Made by a program: the position numbers and the translations under genes. From contig DATGIQ010000660.1 in NCBI GenBank assembly GCA_035295665.1, positions 1 through 34,353 on the forward strand: a stretch of DNA of 34,353 nt, written 5' to 3'. The DNA is from DATGIQ01 sp035295665. GTDB lineage: Bacteria; Planctomycetota; Planctomycetia; Gemmatales; Gemmataceae. This document shows positions 17,601-25,621 of the stretch, piece after piece (the stretch's first letter is position 1; the number at the start of each line of letters is the position of its first letter). The notes beneath the pieces are model-generated. The model saw only the letters and a list, made by a program, of their open reading frames with translations, had not been told where the DNA came from and did no database searches.

Positions 17601-18179
17601 GGCGATTTGCACCTCAAGACTGGGAAGGCGCCGGCTGCATTGGAGTGGTATGGCAAGGGGGCGGCTCGACTGGAATCGATTCACCGACAATTGCCTCAGG
17701 ATGAGCGTGCCAGGTACCAGCTCATTCGGATGTACGACGGAGTGGCCCGTTCGCTCACGCGCTTGGGCCGATATGAAGAGGCCCTGAAATCCTGGGATCG
17801 AGCCATTCCGCTTGCGGCCCCCGGTCCTTCGCAAGGCGATTTGCGTGTTGGGAGAGCGCTGACCGCAGCGCGCATGCACCAGCACCGGCAGGCGACCGAG
17901 GTAGCGGAGAGTGAGCTGAAGCAGGACAGCTCCGCTTGGACCGCCTACAGCGCTGCACGTGTCTTTGCGGTTGCGTCCGCTCTACCCGATTTGGATCGTG
18001 AGCAGGCCGAGCGCTATGCTGCGCGTGCGGTGGCGCTGTTGCGAAGTGCGGTGGAAAAAGGGGATGAGCATCCCGAGGATATGAAGACGGAAACGGATTT
18101 CGAGTCGCTGCGTGAGCGCGGGGACTTCAAGCAGTTGCTCGGGGAAGTCGAACAGAAAGCGCGGGGCAATCGGAAATGA
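14691..18179 (+). CDS. Transmembrane Ser/Thr protein kinase with TPR tail
   Basis: The 1162-residue protein starts at ATG 14691 behind a GAAGAGGA site. Domain order: a helical N-terminal region (1-130), a low-complexity linker, a Hanks-type kinase domain from GRYTLNRL (201) to about 500, one membrane helix (about 527-551, MAALLLTAVAALGIGLVLL), then about 600 residues of TPR repeats. Kinase landmarks are Lys232 (VALKEL), catalytic Asp337 in HRDLKGRN, metal-binding Asp355 in a DWG instead of DFG motif, and GTPGYMAPEQ. The kinase is probably cytoplasmic and the TPR part outside the membrane, as in many planctomycete kinases, so it may transmit an envelope signal. The glycine loop reads GGLGQV. 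The substrate is unknown. It converges on the secretin-N gene with a 28-bp gap. Confidence 0.93.
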   Translation: MRESEQGLHAPDQDLWQLWRQGQRPDVHAFLASAGILSPAQVAAVLAVDQRERWQSGERIPAEIYLQLYPLLQEDGEKALELVYGEFLLREELGETPAPEEYLARFPQHANRFRQQLELHRALASSRLNQSAGLAGEPETIDSPSPPGNAADSVGPAPDTPTIRPDQISPVAPSSPREMAESTQAERPRAFTPPVMAGPGGRYTLNRLHARGGLGQVWLARDSTLDREVALKELRPDCVDYPPLRARFLEEAKITGQLEHPGIVPVYEVAQRPDNQRPFYTMRFINGRTLSEATQSYHQQRQRGQAGTLEQVNLLNAFVAVCNAVAYANARGVIHRDLKGRNVVLGDFGEVIVLDWGLAKIRGDGTTKEGEPGATGPESTRGARQETNASRETTASGQVLGTPGYMAPEQAAGRQNEIDPRTDVYGLGALLYEILTAQPPFTGNTLEQIQWNVMNQPPIPPRAVVASTPRALEAICLKALAKKPADRYPSAGELAKEMQRYLADEPVLAHREPVLARLRRWTRRHRTLVTGMAALLLTAVAALGIGLVLLGRKEQEAVAARNRAQANFQLARDAVEQYFVKITDNPRLKEAGLRGLRRELLEEAGQFYSRFIQERGQEPGLEYELGRAHVYLAMVREEMGALREAIDQVQSGRDILQKLVDRSPEEATYRNQLALASNRLGHMLQKNGKLAEAQEAYTQAHFLYQRLMEEFPQELDYLLGLAKVLFYEGWLAQTRRQPTEAEQRYLQAIALQTPLLDTYPKRPKLIQSLAQVQGDLSTLYLTQFQGRQSEAEQTLRASFRLHHQLVDSDPQNPDYQIELALCHQNLGVLYARLHRFAEAETAFQAARKLSEPLANRHPDAPRYQVHLVQILANLGSLYSEKNERASAAEYEERALNLQKQLVVAWPHVPDYQAKLALLHSDRAVSYRERGQWDKAEQEYLEAVQRFEHLAEAHQEAWDYSLSLAEIYGDLGDLHLKTGKAPAALEWYGKGAARLESIHRQLPQDERARYQLIRMYDGVARSLTRLGRYEEALKSWDRAIPLAAPGPSQGDLRVGRALTAARMHQHRQATEVAESELKQDSSAWTAYSAARVFAVASALPDLDREQAERYAARAVALLRSAVEKGDEHPEDMKTETDFESLRERGDFKQLLGEVEQKARGNRK

Positions 18180-18207
18180 CAGGTCGCGCTGGGAGAAAGC
18201 GAACGCG

Positions 18208-19731
18208 TTAGCGTGGCAATGATTCTGGTTTCGAACGTTCTCCCTTGGCTTCGTGGCCGCCGAAGGTTTGGATCTGCACGGGATTTTGCAGGAGTTGCGG
18301 CAACACGCGTTCCAACGCTTCAGCAACGCTCTGGGTCGCCGTGCTCCCCTGCTCAATCGTCAGGACAAGCGTGCCTGAAGGCGGGGGTGCGTTTTCTTCC
18401 CCCAGGGCTTTGAGCATGAATTTCACATCGCCGATCTGCTGCCGTGTGCCTTTGGCGACAATCGCGTTCCGCTTCGTATCCGCCTGGAGGAACGTCGCGC
18501 CCGGCTTGGCATCGCTGCCCAGCATCCCTTTGAGCGTGTCCACCGTATCCCCGGCCGAAAGCGAATGCAGCGGAATGACTTCCACAGTGCTTTCCGGTGC
18601 CTTGGATGCTCGGATGTGCCCAAGGATTTCCACTTGTTCCCTCGGCCCCGCCCAGACCATGATCGAATGATTCGTCACTGCACCGATACGGATTTCGGGT
18701 ACGTCCTTGTAGATTTCCTGCAAGCTCTTGGCCAGAACCCCCGCGTTGCCGTCGGGCACCGGATAGGATTTGAGGACCGCGGGGCCCCTTCGGATCGGTT
18801 GTTGGTCCTTCTCCTGCGGCACATCGATCGTCTTCAAGATGGCTTCGGCTTGAGCAATCTTGTCGGCCGACCCGGTAACCAGGACCGTATTGCTCCTCTC
18901 GTCGACGCTGATATGGTGCAACCGCATTTTGGGAACGTCGGCGAATGTGCCGAACTGCCCTGCAAAGGCCTCGCGGACCGATAGCTGCGCCTGGAAGACT
19001 TGGAGCAACTCCTTGGGATCACCCAATAGCTCCTGGAGAACCCGCGCAGCATGCCGTGCCGGCACATACAGGCACGGATGGGAAAAGCAGCCGCTCGGTG
19101 TCTTCTGCGTACGTTGACCCGTTTCCTTTACCAGATCCCGGATGCGCTTGAGGTTTGCGACCGTATCCTGCACGATGACTTTGTTTGCCTGCGCCAAGGG
19201 GGCGACCGTGCCAAGCGGTCCCAGCATTCCCTTGATTTCCTTGGCAAAATCTTCCGCCACGAGTTCAGGGAGAGAGAAAACGACCGACACCAGCTCGGTA
19301 TTACCATACCGATCCAATTCCCCCGGCAGGACCCGTGGTAAGGCCGCCGGGTCGATTTTTTCATCGAATGGCTCGATGGTGAATGTCTTGGCACGGCGGA
19401 TCAGGATGAGCTTCTGCTTGAATAGCTCGTCGTTGAGGATGTCAATCACTTCCCCAAGCCGATAATGTCGGGGTGCGCCACCCTGACGGGGATTGATAAA
19501 TGTCAACGTTCCCGCGGGCTTGGCGCGGGAGAGGCTCACCGGCAGGCCGGTCTGCTCGCTCAACCATTCCAGAACACTCCCCTTTTCTCCACTCCACGGC
19601 TTATCGCGCATCTCGAAGGCAATTTCCCTGTCCAATCCGTCCTGACCCCAAGCGCCGACAGCCCCGAGCAGCAAAACGCTCCCCACGATGAGGGGCGTCC
19701 TCAGATTCGGGTGGATCATGATGGCTTTCAT
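18208..19731 (-). CDS. Exported secretin N-domain repeat protein without visible pore domain
   Basis: ATG 19731 gives MKAIMIHPNLRTPLIVGSVLLLGAVG, a signal peptide or anchor, and 507 residues. The first part (about 40-120) resembles a secretin/TonB short N-terminal domain (VLEWLSEQTGLPVSL). Then follow several secretin_N (NolW-like) repeats, recognisable by patterns such as ISVDERSNTVLVTGSADKIA, AEAILKTIDVPQ and TFLQADTKRNAIVAKGTRQQ. In GspD-type proteins these domains form the periplasmic ring and are followed by a beta-barrel secretin domain. Here the chain ends soon after the last repeat, so no outer-membrane pore domain is visible. It could be an accessory ring component or an unrelated scaffold. 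No other secretion gene is near. The ribosome site is weak (GGAAG, 11 bp). Confidence 0.75.
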   Translation of the reverse strand: MKAIMIHPNLRTPLIVGSVLLLGAVGAWGQDGLDREIAFEMRDKPWSGEKGSVLEWLSEQTGLPVSLSRAKPAGTLTFINPRQGGAPRHYRLGEVIDILNDELFKQKLILIRRAKTFTIEPFDEKIDPAALPRVLPGELDRYGNTELVSVVFSLPELVAEDFAKEIKGMLGPLGTVAPLAQANKVIVQDTVANLKRIRDLVKETGQRTQKTPSGCFSHPCLYVPARHAARVLQELLGDPKELLQVFQAQLSVREAFAGQFGTFADVPKMRLHHISVDERSNTVLVTGSADKIAQAEAILKTIDVPQEKDQQPIRRGPAVLKSYPVPDGNAGVLAKSLQEIYKDVPEIRIGAVTNHSIMVWAGPREQVEILGHIRASKAPESTVEVIPLHSLSAGDTVDTLKGMLGSDAKPGATFLQADTKRNAIVAKGTRQQIGDVKFMLKALGEENAPPPSGTLVLTIEQGSTATQSVAEALERVLPQLLQNPVQIQTFGGHEAKGERSKPESLPR

Positions 19732-20074
19732 ACGATGTCGCTTCCGGAGCCTGCAAGAGCCTAAGCCCCACCCTATGAGAAACCCCAAGAATGGCCAAGG
19801 GTTGTGCAGGAACAGGACGAAGGATTGGCCGGCCGATCCTTCACCCCATCCGGGTGGCAACACCCGACTGCTGTGCTGCGGAAGAGCATCCAAAGGAATT
19901 GGTTACGCCGGTGAGACGGAGAATCCCGTTCCGAGAAGCTGCGGGGTTTGAGAGAACGACGGGGAATACCTTGAACGTGCCCAGGGCAAGTGGTTTACTA
20001 GCTTCTGTAGTTCCTCTTCCCAGGCTGGGAACGAGGGGCCCGACGGAACCGCGAGAATTCTACAGGAAAACGCG
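19732..20074. other. Divergent intergenic region between secretin-N gene and HTTM operon
   Basis: This gap should hold promoters for both flanking transcription units, but no convincing -35/-10 pair was recognised. A REP-like imperfect hairpin lies at 20014-20037 (separate entry). An AGGA ribosome site for the rightward operon is at 20064-20067. No gene is supported here. Confidence 0.5.
20014..20037. repeat. REP-like hairpin around TTCCCAGGCTGGGAA
   Basis: The core is a perfect dyad TTCCCA-GGC-TGGGAA (20018-20032). The arms extend to CCTC and GAGG with a single bulged C, making a 10/11-bp stem. Short dyads of this kind (CCCAGCCTGGGAACG) recur between genes in many GC-rich genomes. Only one copy is visible in this window. 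Confidence 0.4.
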
Positions 20075-20824
20075 ATGGCACAGCTGCGGTCCAAATCGGC
20101 CGAGCCGGCTCCTTTTCTGATTGCCCTGGGGAGCCTGGCGATTTTCTTACACCTGGGTGTCATCATCATCCACACGCTGGCTGCGCCGAGCGGTCCGTGG
20201 CCGGGCCCCGAGGGCATGACGATGGCCAGCCCGCCATCCTTCGCGCAGTCGCTGGATGAGCCGCTCGTTCCGATGTACCTCAAGCCGCTCAAGCTTACGC
20301 ACAACTACCATTTTTGGGGCAACCGCCCATCCGCGCCGGGGGTCTTCGTGGATGTGAAGCTCAAGGACGCCAAGGGCGAATTGCTGACGACACTGCACTT
20401 TCCTGATTCCACCGCCAATGTCTGGGTCCGATACCTGCAAGGGCTTTTCGCGCAGGGGCTCGTCCCGGACCAGCCGATTACTCCGCCCCAGGGGGAGGCG
20501 ATTCCCGCACCCCATCAGCAAGTCCGGATGGTACCCATCTGGGACGTCGCCGGCGACCAGTCGTTGCGGCTGAACCGCGTGCCCGAACATCTCATCCCTC
20601 GGAACCGTCAAGTCTACGGTCCAACCGAGTGGTCACTTGTCCTGGTGCGTTCCTATGCCCGTTACTTGTGCCGTCAGCATGGAGCGGCCATGGCCGAGGT
20701 GGTTCGCCATAGCCGGGAATCAATTCCTCCAAGCTTCTTGCAGATGGGCAACCCGCCCCCGATGGCGTTTACGGATCTCATCGCTAGCTATGGGGACCTA
20801 TCCGGTGAGCAAAACTCGCATTAG
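20075..20824 (+). CDS. Membrane-anchored protein of unknown function, first gene of HTTM operon
   Basis: The start at ATG 20075 follows AGGA with 7-bp spacing. The 249-residue product has one N-terminal transmembrane helix (about 14-36, FLIALGSLAIFLHLGVIII), then a soluble domain of about 200 residues beginning after SLDEPLVPMYLKPL with a beta-rich GVFVDVKLKDAKGELLTTL stretch. No enzymatic motif was recognised. It overlaps the start of the HTTM gene by up to 35 bp, a sign of translational coupling. The arrangement of a small one-helix protein followed by an HTTM protein recalls SdpA-SdpB of Bacillus. I see no clear sequence match to SdpA, so this is an analogy from layout only. Confidence 0.75.
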   Translation: MAQLRSKSAEPAPFLIALGSLAIFLHLGVIIIHTLAAPSGPWPGPEGMTMASPPSFAQSLDEPLVPMYLKPLKLTHNYHFWGNRPSAPGVFVDVKLKDAKGELLTTLHFPDSTANVWVRYLQGLFAQGLVPDQPITPPQGEAIPAPHQQVRMVPIWDVAGDQSLRLNRVPEHLIPRNRQVYGPTEWSLVLVRSYARYLCRQHGAAMAEVVRHSRESIPPSFLQMGNPPPMAFTDLIASYGDLSGEQNSH

Positions 20825-21911
20825 CGGACGTACGAGTGCAGCGAACGTGGACCTGTCCACGCCCACGCCAGCCGGACCGATCCGCGCGTGGATACGCTTC
20901 TGGTTCACTCCCACCGATCCGGTCGGACTGCACGTTGTGCGCCTGGCGGCTGGTCTGGTGTTCCTGGCCTGGCTGTTGCCCCTGGCCGGAAATGTCGATG
21001 CGCTGTTCGGGCTCGACGGCTGGTTCGATCGCCAGGCTTACCGGGAAGCGGCCCGGATCTCTGGTGAGTTGCCGCAGCCCATTACCTGGTCGATCCTGTA
21101 CTTGTGCGGTTCCAACGCCGGCCTCTTGAAGGCCGTCTATTGGCTTTCGATGGTCGTCCTGATCTTGTTCACCGCTGGGTTGTGGACACGCTTGACGGCG
21201 ATCCTGACGTGGTTGATCGTTGCTTCCTTCACGGCGTCGCCGGCGTTGGGCTCGGATGCCGACAGCCTGCTCCTGATGTTGACGCTTTACCTGATGGTTG
21301 GCTATGTGCTCCTTGGCCTGACGGACCGCGACCAACCGGTCACCGCGCGGTTGCTGGGGGCGCGTGGCACGTTTTTGTTTGGACGGCGGCCGGCAGCCGA
21401 ACACGTGTGGGAACATAAGAGCGTAGCGGCCAATGTCGCCGTGCGCCTGTTGCAGGTCCACTTCGCCATCGTGATGGCGGTCAGCGGCCTGCACAAGCTC
21501 CAATTCGGCGATTGGTGGTCGGGGCTCGCCCTGTGGTATCCGCTGCACCCCGTCATGGAGATGAACGCACGCACCGCCGACACTCCCACGCAAGTTAGCT
21601 CCAGCTTGATGCTGCTCGGCCCGGCTGCCTACGCCATGCTTGCCTGGCAAATTGGATTTCCGGCATTCGCTTGGCGGCCACGCTGGCGTCCCGTTCTGCT
21701 GGGCGGCGCGCTGGCGGGGGGATTGGGTTGTGCCTTCCTCTACGGGGTGCCGGTTTTCGGACCCGCTTTCTGTGCCTGCTGTCTCAGTTACGTATCGGCA
21801 AAGGAATGGCATCGCCTGATTGCTCTGATGCGGTTGGTTCCCGGCGTGCAGCGGATCGCTCCCCGCCTCGCGGCAGTCTCCGAGCCACTCGTCCCACAGG
21901 GAACACGATGA
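20790..21911 (+). CDS. HTTM-domain polytopic membrane protein (SdpB / gamma-carboxylase-like)
   Basis: Coding potential begins at ATG 20790 or GTG 20805; neither has a strong SD and both overlap the preceding gene, so translational coupling is likely. With ATG 20790 the product is 373 residues. The region after TPTDPVGLHVVRLAAGLVFL is characteristic of the HTTM domain: an amphipathic start, a DALFG-DGWF loop, then several transmembrane helices, including WLSMVVLILFTAGLW and LLLMLTLYLMVGYVLLGL, and a later helix with VMAVSGLHKL-FGDWW. HTTM is the membrane part of vitamin K-dependent gamma-glutamyl carboxylase and of bacterial proteins such as SdpB. The catalytic status here cannot be judged. 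Its stop overlaps the next ATG (ATGA at 21908-21911). Confidence 0.83.
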   Translation: MGTYPVSKTRISGRTSAANVDLSTPTPAGPIRAWIRFWFTPTDPVGLHVVRLAAGLVFLAWLLPLAGNVDALFGLDGWFDRQAYREAARISGELPQPITWSILYLCGSNAGLLKAVYWLSMVVLILFTAGLWTRLTAILTWLIVASFTASPALGSDADSLLLMLTLYLMVGYVLLGLTDRDQPVTARLLGARGTFLFGRRPAAEHVWEHKSVAANVAVRLLQVHFAIVMAVSGLHKLQFGDWWSGLALWYPLHPVMEMNARTADTPTQVSSSLMLLGPAAYAMLAWQIGFPAFAWRPRWRPVLLGGALAGGLGCAFLYGVPVFGPAFCACCLSYVSAKEWHRLIALMRLVPGVQRIAPRLAAVSEPLVPQGTR

Positions 21912-23086
21912 GAAGAACCATGATGCGCTTGAAGATCGGTCTTTGCCTCCTCGCCGGGAGCGCCAGCCTCCTGGTGTGCGCAAGCTGTGCCCCGGTCGAT
22001 TCCCCTGACGAGAAGCTCATCGCCAAGCCGACAACCGAGGCGCAAACGGTGATCCCGATTCCCGCGCCAGTGCTTCCTTTGTCGTCACGGGGAGCCGGCA
22101 ATGATAAGCTGCTCAAGGATCGCATCGAGACGGTGATTGGTCAGGTTCGCCAGCGGGAGCTACTGCTGAACAACGGGTTCTGGACGGTGTTCCATGGCAT
22201 CTTGGGGCTGGGTCCCAGTGTTTCGCTCAAGCATCCCCTGCTCGGTGTCCAGGTCAATGCCGTGGATTACATCTGTAGCGGTGGAGAGCTGCGTGGGCTA
22301 CATTTCATTCCCACGGAATACGGCGTCGACGTGGAAACCGGAGAGATGTTCGTCAGCCAGGGACACCAGGACCAATTTGTGGCGGAGATGGCCCAATGTG
22401 GCATGCCGGCCGACCGGGAGTTTCGCATCCAGGGCAAACAATACCACTTCCTCGATTTCGTCCGCCATAGTCAGATGCGGGCTCGGGTGAACGCCGGCCA
22501 GGAACTGAGCTGGACGATCATCGTGGTTGGACAATATCTGGGAACCGACGTCTCCTGGACCAACAGTTACGGCGAAAGGCTCCGCTTTGAAGATCTGGTG
22601 CGGTACGAAGTCGATGCCAATGTCGAGCAGGCGGCCTGTGGCGGCACCCACCGGCTATTTGGTCTCCAGTGGGTGCACAACTTGCATCTGCGGAACGGCG
22701 GGAAAACGGAAGGCGTTTGGAAAGACCTGGCGGACGAACAGGCGAAGTACCAGCGGTTGGCTCAGCAATATCAGAACGCGGACGGTTCGTTCTCGACGGA
22801 GTTCTTCCGCGAGCGTGGGAATTCTCCAGACATGCAGCTGCGCATGAATTCGACTGGCCACATCTTGGAGTGGCTGGCCTATTCGTTGCCGGAATCGGAA
22901 CTCCACAAGGAGTGGATCGAGCGGGCCGTGAACCGCCTGGCCCTGATGTTCCTGGAGATCCAGAATCAACCCATGGAAGGCGGTACGTTGTACCACGCCG
23001 CCCACGGTCTCCGCATCTACCACGCACGGCTGTTTGGCGATGGGCTGGGAGAGCAGAAGCCATTCTTGGTGCTGCCTTCGCGATAG
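21908..23086 (+). CDS. Probable lipoprotein, third gene of HTTM operon
   Basis: The ATG at 21908 overlaps the HTTM stop codon by 4 bp; a second ATG four codons later is also possible. The 392-residue protein begins with a hydrophobic signal (LKIGLCLLAGSASLLVC) ending in CASC, a lipobox-like site, followed by a Ser/Asp-rich spacer, so it is probably a membrane-attached lipoprotein. The mature part has no motif that I can assign. Blocks such as GHQDQFVAEMAQCGMPAD, HLLDFVRHSQ-like segments and MNSTGHILEWLAYSLPE suggest a helical, enzyme-like fold, perhaps binding a ligand through conserved His/Asp. I recall planctomycete homologues under an uninformative annotation, but no function. Strict coupling with the HTTM gene implies a shared task. 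Confidence 0.75.
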   Translation: MRRTMMRLKIGLCLLAGSASLLVCASCAPVDSPDEKLIAKPTTEAQTVIPIPAPVLPLSSRGAGNDKLLKDRIETVIGQVRQRELLLNNGFWTVFHGILGLGPSVSLKHPLLGVQVNAVDYICSGGELRGLHFIPTEYGVDVETGEMFVSQGHQDQFVAEMAQCGMPADREFRIQGKQYHFLDFVRHSQMRARVNAGQELSWTIIVVGQYLGTDVSWTNSYGERLRFEDLVRYEVDANVEQAACGGTHRLFGLQWVHNLHLRNGGKTEGVWKDLADEQAKYQRLAQQYQNADGSFSTEFFRERGNSPDMQLRMNSTGHILEWLAYSLPESELHKEWIERAVNRLALMFLEIQNQPMEGGTLYHAAHGLRIYHARLFGDGLGEQKPFLVLPSR

Positions 23087-23256
23087 CCGGCTTGTGAACT
23101 CCGCGCATATCCAGAATCTCATCCATATTTTCCGCTCTGCCAGCAGTTCCTTCGAGAACAGCAGAGATCGGGATCCATGCGGTCCAAGGCTTCCCTGAAT
23201 GAGTCCGCGCGGAACCCGCCAGGGCAGGGTTGCAGGAACGGTGCTGTCAGGATTGG

Positions 23257-23262
23257 TAAAAT
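23257..23262 (+). promoter_or_regulatory. Candidate extended -10 box for the TPR/DUF6930-like gene
   Basis: TGG-TAAAAT is an extended -10 about 40 bp upstream of ATG 23301. A TTGCAG is at 23230-23235, but the spacing (21 bp) is too long for a normal -35, so only the -10 is proposed. Confidence 0.35.
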
Positions 23263-23300
23263 ATACGAGGAGAGGTAATTCTCATTACGGGGGATTCGCG

Positions 23301-25214
23301 ATGGCCAAGAAAAAACCGAAACCGAATCGAAAGCCGAAGCAACCCCGCTCGCCAAGCCGGACGGACATTCCCGACCGGCGCGCGCTGGAAGGCCAGATGT
23401 GGGGGAGCTTCGGCGGTGCACGGGGGGATTCGCCGCTCGATCAAGCACAACAGATCATGTACGAGGCCTTTGAGGAGCCAGATGAACGGCGCAAGCTCGA
23501 TCTGGCGAAAGAAGCCCTCGCCATCTGTCCCGACTGCGCGGATGCCTATGTCCTTTTGGCCGAGCACGCCCCCACCCGCAAGCAAGCCCTTCATTTGTAC
23601 GAGCAAGGCGTGGCGGCGGGAGAGCGGGCACTGGGTCCAGACCTCTTTCGAGAGGAGGCCGGCCATTTTTGGGGTCTTCTCGGAACCAGGCCGTACATGC
23701 GCGCCCGGCTGGGACTGGCTCATGCTCTCTGGACTACCGGTCGTCGGGAAGAGGCCGTGCCGCACTTGCTTGAGATGCTCCGGCTGAACCCCAACGATAA
23801 TCAAGGCATCCGCTACACCCTGGCCGGCTTTCTGTTCTTCCTCGAGCGCGACGAGGATTTGGCTCATCTTCTCGAACAATACCCGGACGAAGGATCGGCT
23901 GCATGGGCTTACCATAAAGCGTTGCTCGCCTTCCGCCAAAATGGTGATGATCCGGCCGCCCGGCGATTGCTCAAGGAGGCCAAGAAGCAGAACAAACACG
24001 TCCCGGCCTATCTGCTGGGTGAGAAGTTTCCACCCAGTGAGTCGCCTGACTACTACATTCCAGGGGATGAGAGCGAAGCCCTTGAGTACATCAGCAGTTC
24101 CCTGGCCGCATGGAAGTCGACACCAGGGGCCATCGCCTGGCTGCGGGCCAATATCAAACCCAAGAAGCGAACCAATCCAGCTTCGCGCCCCAAGGGGCCC
24201 GAGCATCTCCTCAAGAAATACCTAGTCGACGAACTGCCCCAAGAGCACGATGTCTGGCAAGTCGATTTCCGCCAGATGCCAGCTTGGATCCCAAACGGTG
24301 GGCAACCGATTCGTCCCTGGGTCGTGCTGGTCGCAAGCCCCACCAACGAACTTGTCCTTGCACATGCCATTTCAGAAGTGCCACCATCGGACGCGCTCCT
24401 GTGGGACGTGCTCGCGCAGGCCATCCTGCGTCCGCTCTCGGGGCACCCGCATCGGCCCACCGAGATTCATGTACGGCCGGATGCACGCTGGGAATCCTTG
24501 CAGCCGCACCTTGAGGAAATCGGCATGGGGTTGCACTTCCACCAGGAACTGAAGCCGCTGGCCGAAATCCTCAAGCAGATGTGCGTCCATGTCTGTGGTG
24601 AGCCCCGGCCTGGGCTTCTTGATATCCCCGGAATCCGACGGGAGCAGGTTGGCCGATTCTACGAGGCTGCGGCTTCATTCTTCCGAGAGGCGCCGTGGAA
24701 ACGGGTTGGTTATGAATCGGCGATCCGGGTCGAATGCGACAAGTTCCAGAACGGTCCGTGGTACGCCGTCCTCATGGGACAATCCGGCTTAACGATGGGC
24801 GTGGCGCTTTATGAGGATCTGAAAACGTTAACTCGGATGTGGACAAACGACGGCGACGATGAGCAGAACGCCCGGCAGACGGTAGCCACCACGGTCACTT
24901 TCGGAGAAGAATGGACCATTTCGGTGGCCGACTTCGAAGCGATTCAGCAGCACGGCTGGTCCGTGGCCGGACCTGATGCTTATCCTGAAGTCTTCCACAA
25001 GGAGCGGGGCCTGTCGGTCCGGCCGCCGCTGGCCTGGGAACTCGAGCTGTTGGAAGGATGCCTGCGGGCAATTCCCGAGTTTGTCAGACGCCGCCCGCAG
25101 GACGATCTGGCTAAGGAGACAATGACGGTGCCGGCGGCGACTGAATCCTTGCAACTCGTGCTCGGGTGGGTGGGGGAAGAGGAGCAGGTCAAAGCGAGGG
25201 AACGCAAGCGGTAA
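23301..25214 (+). CDS. TPR-containing protein with C-terminal DUF6930-like region
   Basis: ATG 23301 follows GGGGGA and starts a basic N terminus (AKKKPKPNRKPKQPR), giving 637 residues. The first half (about 45-260) is a TPR-like helical array, for example KLDLAKEALAICPDCADAYV and GRREEAVPHLLEMLRLNPND, similar to ST7-type repeat proteins. The second half begins after EHDVWQVDFRQMPAWI and contains beta/alpha segments (RPWVVLVASPTNELVLAH, PTEIHVRPDARWESL, GPWYAVLMGQSGLTMGVAL) that I associate tentatively with DUF6930-type proteins. It lacks a signal peptide and should be cytoplasmic. Function is unknown. It stands alone between the HTTM operon and an IS element. Confidence 0.75.
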   Translation: MAKKKPKPNRKPKQPRSPSRTDIPDRRALEGQMWGSFGGARGDSPLDQAQQIMYEAFEEPDERRKLDLAKEALAICPDCADAYVLLAEHAPTRKQALHLYEQGVAAGERALGPDLFREEAGHFWGLLGTRPYMRARLGLAHALWTTGRREEAVPHLLEMLRLNPNDNQGIRYTLAGFLFFLERDEDLAHLLEQYPDEGSAAWAYHKALLAFRQNGDDPAARRLLKEAKKQNKHVPAYLLGEKFPPSESPDYYIPGDESEALEYISSSLAAWKSTPGAIAWLRANIKPKKRTNPASRPKGPEHLLKKYLVDELPQEHDVWQVDFRQMPAWIPNGGQPIRPWVVLVASPTNELVLAHAISEVPPSDALLWDVLAQAILRPLSGHPHRPTEIHVRPDARWESLQPHLEEIGMGLHFHQELKPLAEILKQMCVHVCGEPRPGLLDIPGIRREQVGRFYEAAASFFREAPWKRVGYESAIRVECDKFQNGPWYAVLMGQSGLTMGVALYEDLKTLTRMWTNDGDDEQNARQTVATTVTFGEEWTISVADFEAIQQHGWSVAGPDAYPEVFHKERGLSVRPPLAWELELLEGCLRAIPEFVRRRPQDDLAKETMTVPAATESLQLVLGWVGEEEQVKARERKR

Positions 25215-25257
25215 GGGCAGAGCATGCGTGGTAACAGTGTTTTGCCTCAGTCGAATC

Positions 25258-25283
25258 TGGAAAAACGCTTCGTTCGGGTTAGC
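25258..25283 (+). repeat. Left terminal inverted repeat of the IS
   Basis: Starts TGGAAAAACGCT and ends GTTAGC. It pairs with the reverse complement of 27010-27035 at 20 of 26 positions without gaps. Confidence 0.8.
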
Positions 25284-25306
25284 ATTACCTGAACGGAGGT
25301 TTCCCC

Positions 25307-25621
25307 ATGAACAAGCCGCGACGTCATTTTGCCGATTCTGAGAAGGTCGCCATCCTCAAACGGCATCTCCTTGATAAGGTCCCCGTCTCCGATCTCTGCG
25401 AAGAACTCCAGATCTACCCCAACCAGTTCTACGACTGGCTCAAAAGGTTCTTCGAGAACGGCCACCTCGCTTTTGCCAACGGCCGCAAGAGCAAGCCCGC
25501 CGAGGACGCCCAACAGCTCAAGATCCACAAGCTCGAAGCCAAGCTGCAAAAGAAGAACGAGGTCATGGCCGAGCTGATGGAGGCCCACACCGAACTAAAA
25601 AAAAGTCTTGGGGAAGACTGA
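25307..25621 (+). CDS. IS3-type transposase OrfA (helix-turn-helix)
   Basis: This 104-residue protein starts at ATG 25307 behind a GGAGG site (25296-25300 region). It opens with a helix-turn-helix (FADSEKVAILKRHLL, VSDLCEELQIYPNQFYDWL) that recognises the element ends and closes with a leucine-zipper-like coiled coil (LKIHKLEAKLQKKNEVMAEL). This is standard for OrfA of IS3 elements. Its final codons run across eight adenines (25597-25604), where ribosomes can slip back one base to make an OrfAB fusion transposase. Without slippage it ends at TGA 25619-25621. Confidence 0.9.
   Translation: MNKPRRHFADSEKVAILKRHLLDKVPVSDLCEELQIYPNQFYDWLKRFFENGHLAFANGRKSKPAEDAQQLKIHKLEAKLQKKNEVMAELMEAHTELKKSLGED
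25597..25606 (+). promoter_or_regulatory. Programmed -1 frameshift site between orfA and orfB
   Basis: The orfA codons CTA-AAA-AAA-AGT run through eight adenines followed by G. A shift of one base back after AAA leads directly into the orfB frame (K-S-W-G-R-L-T-G-C-W), the arrangement used by many IS3 elements (A_AAA_AAG type). Confidence 0.7.
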
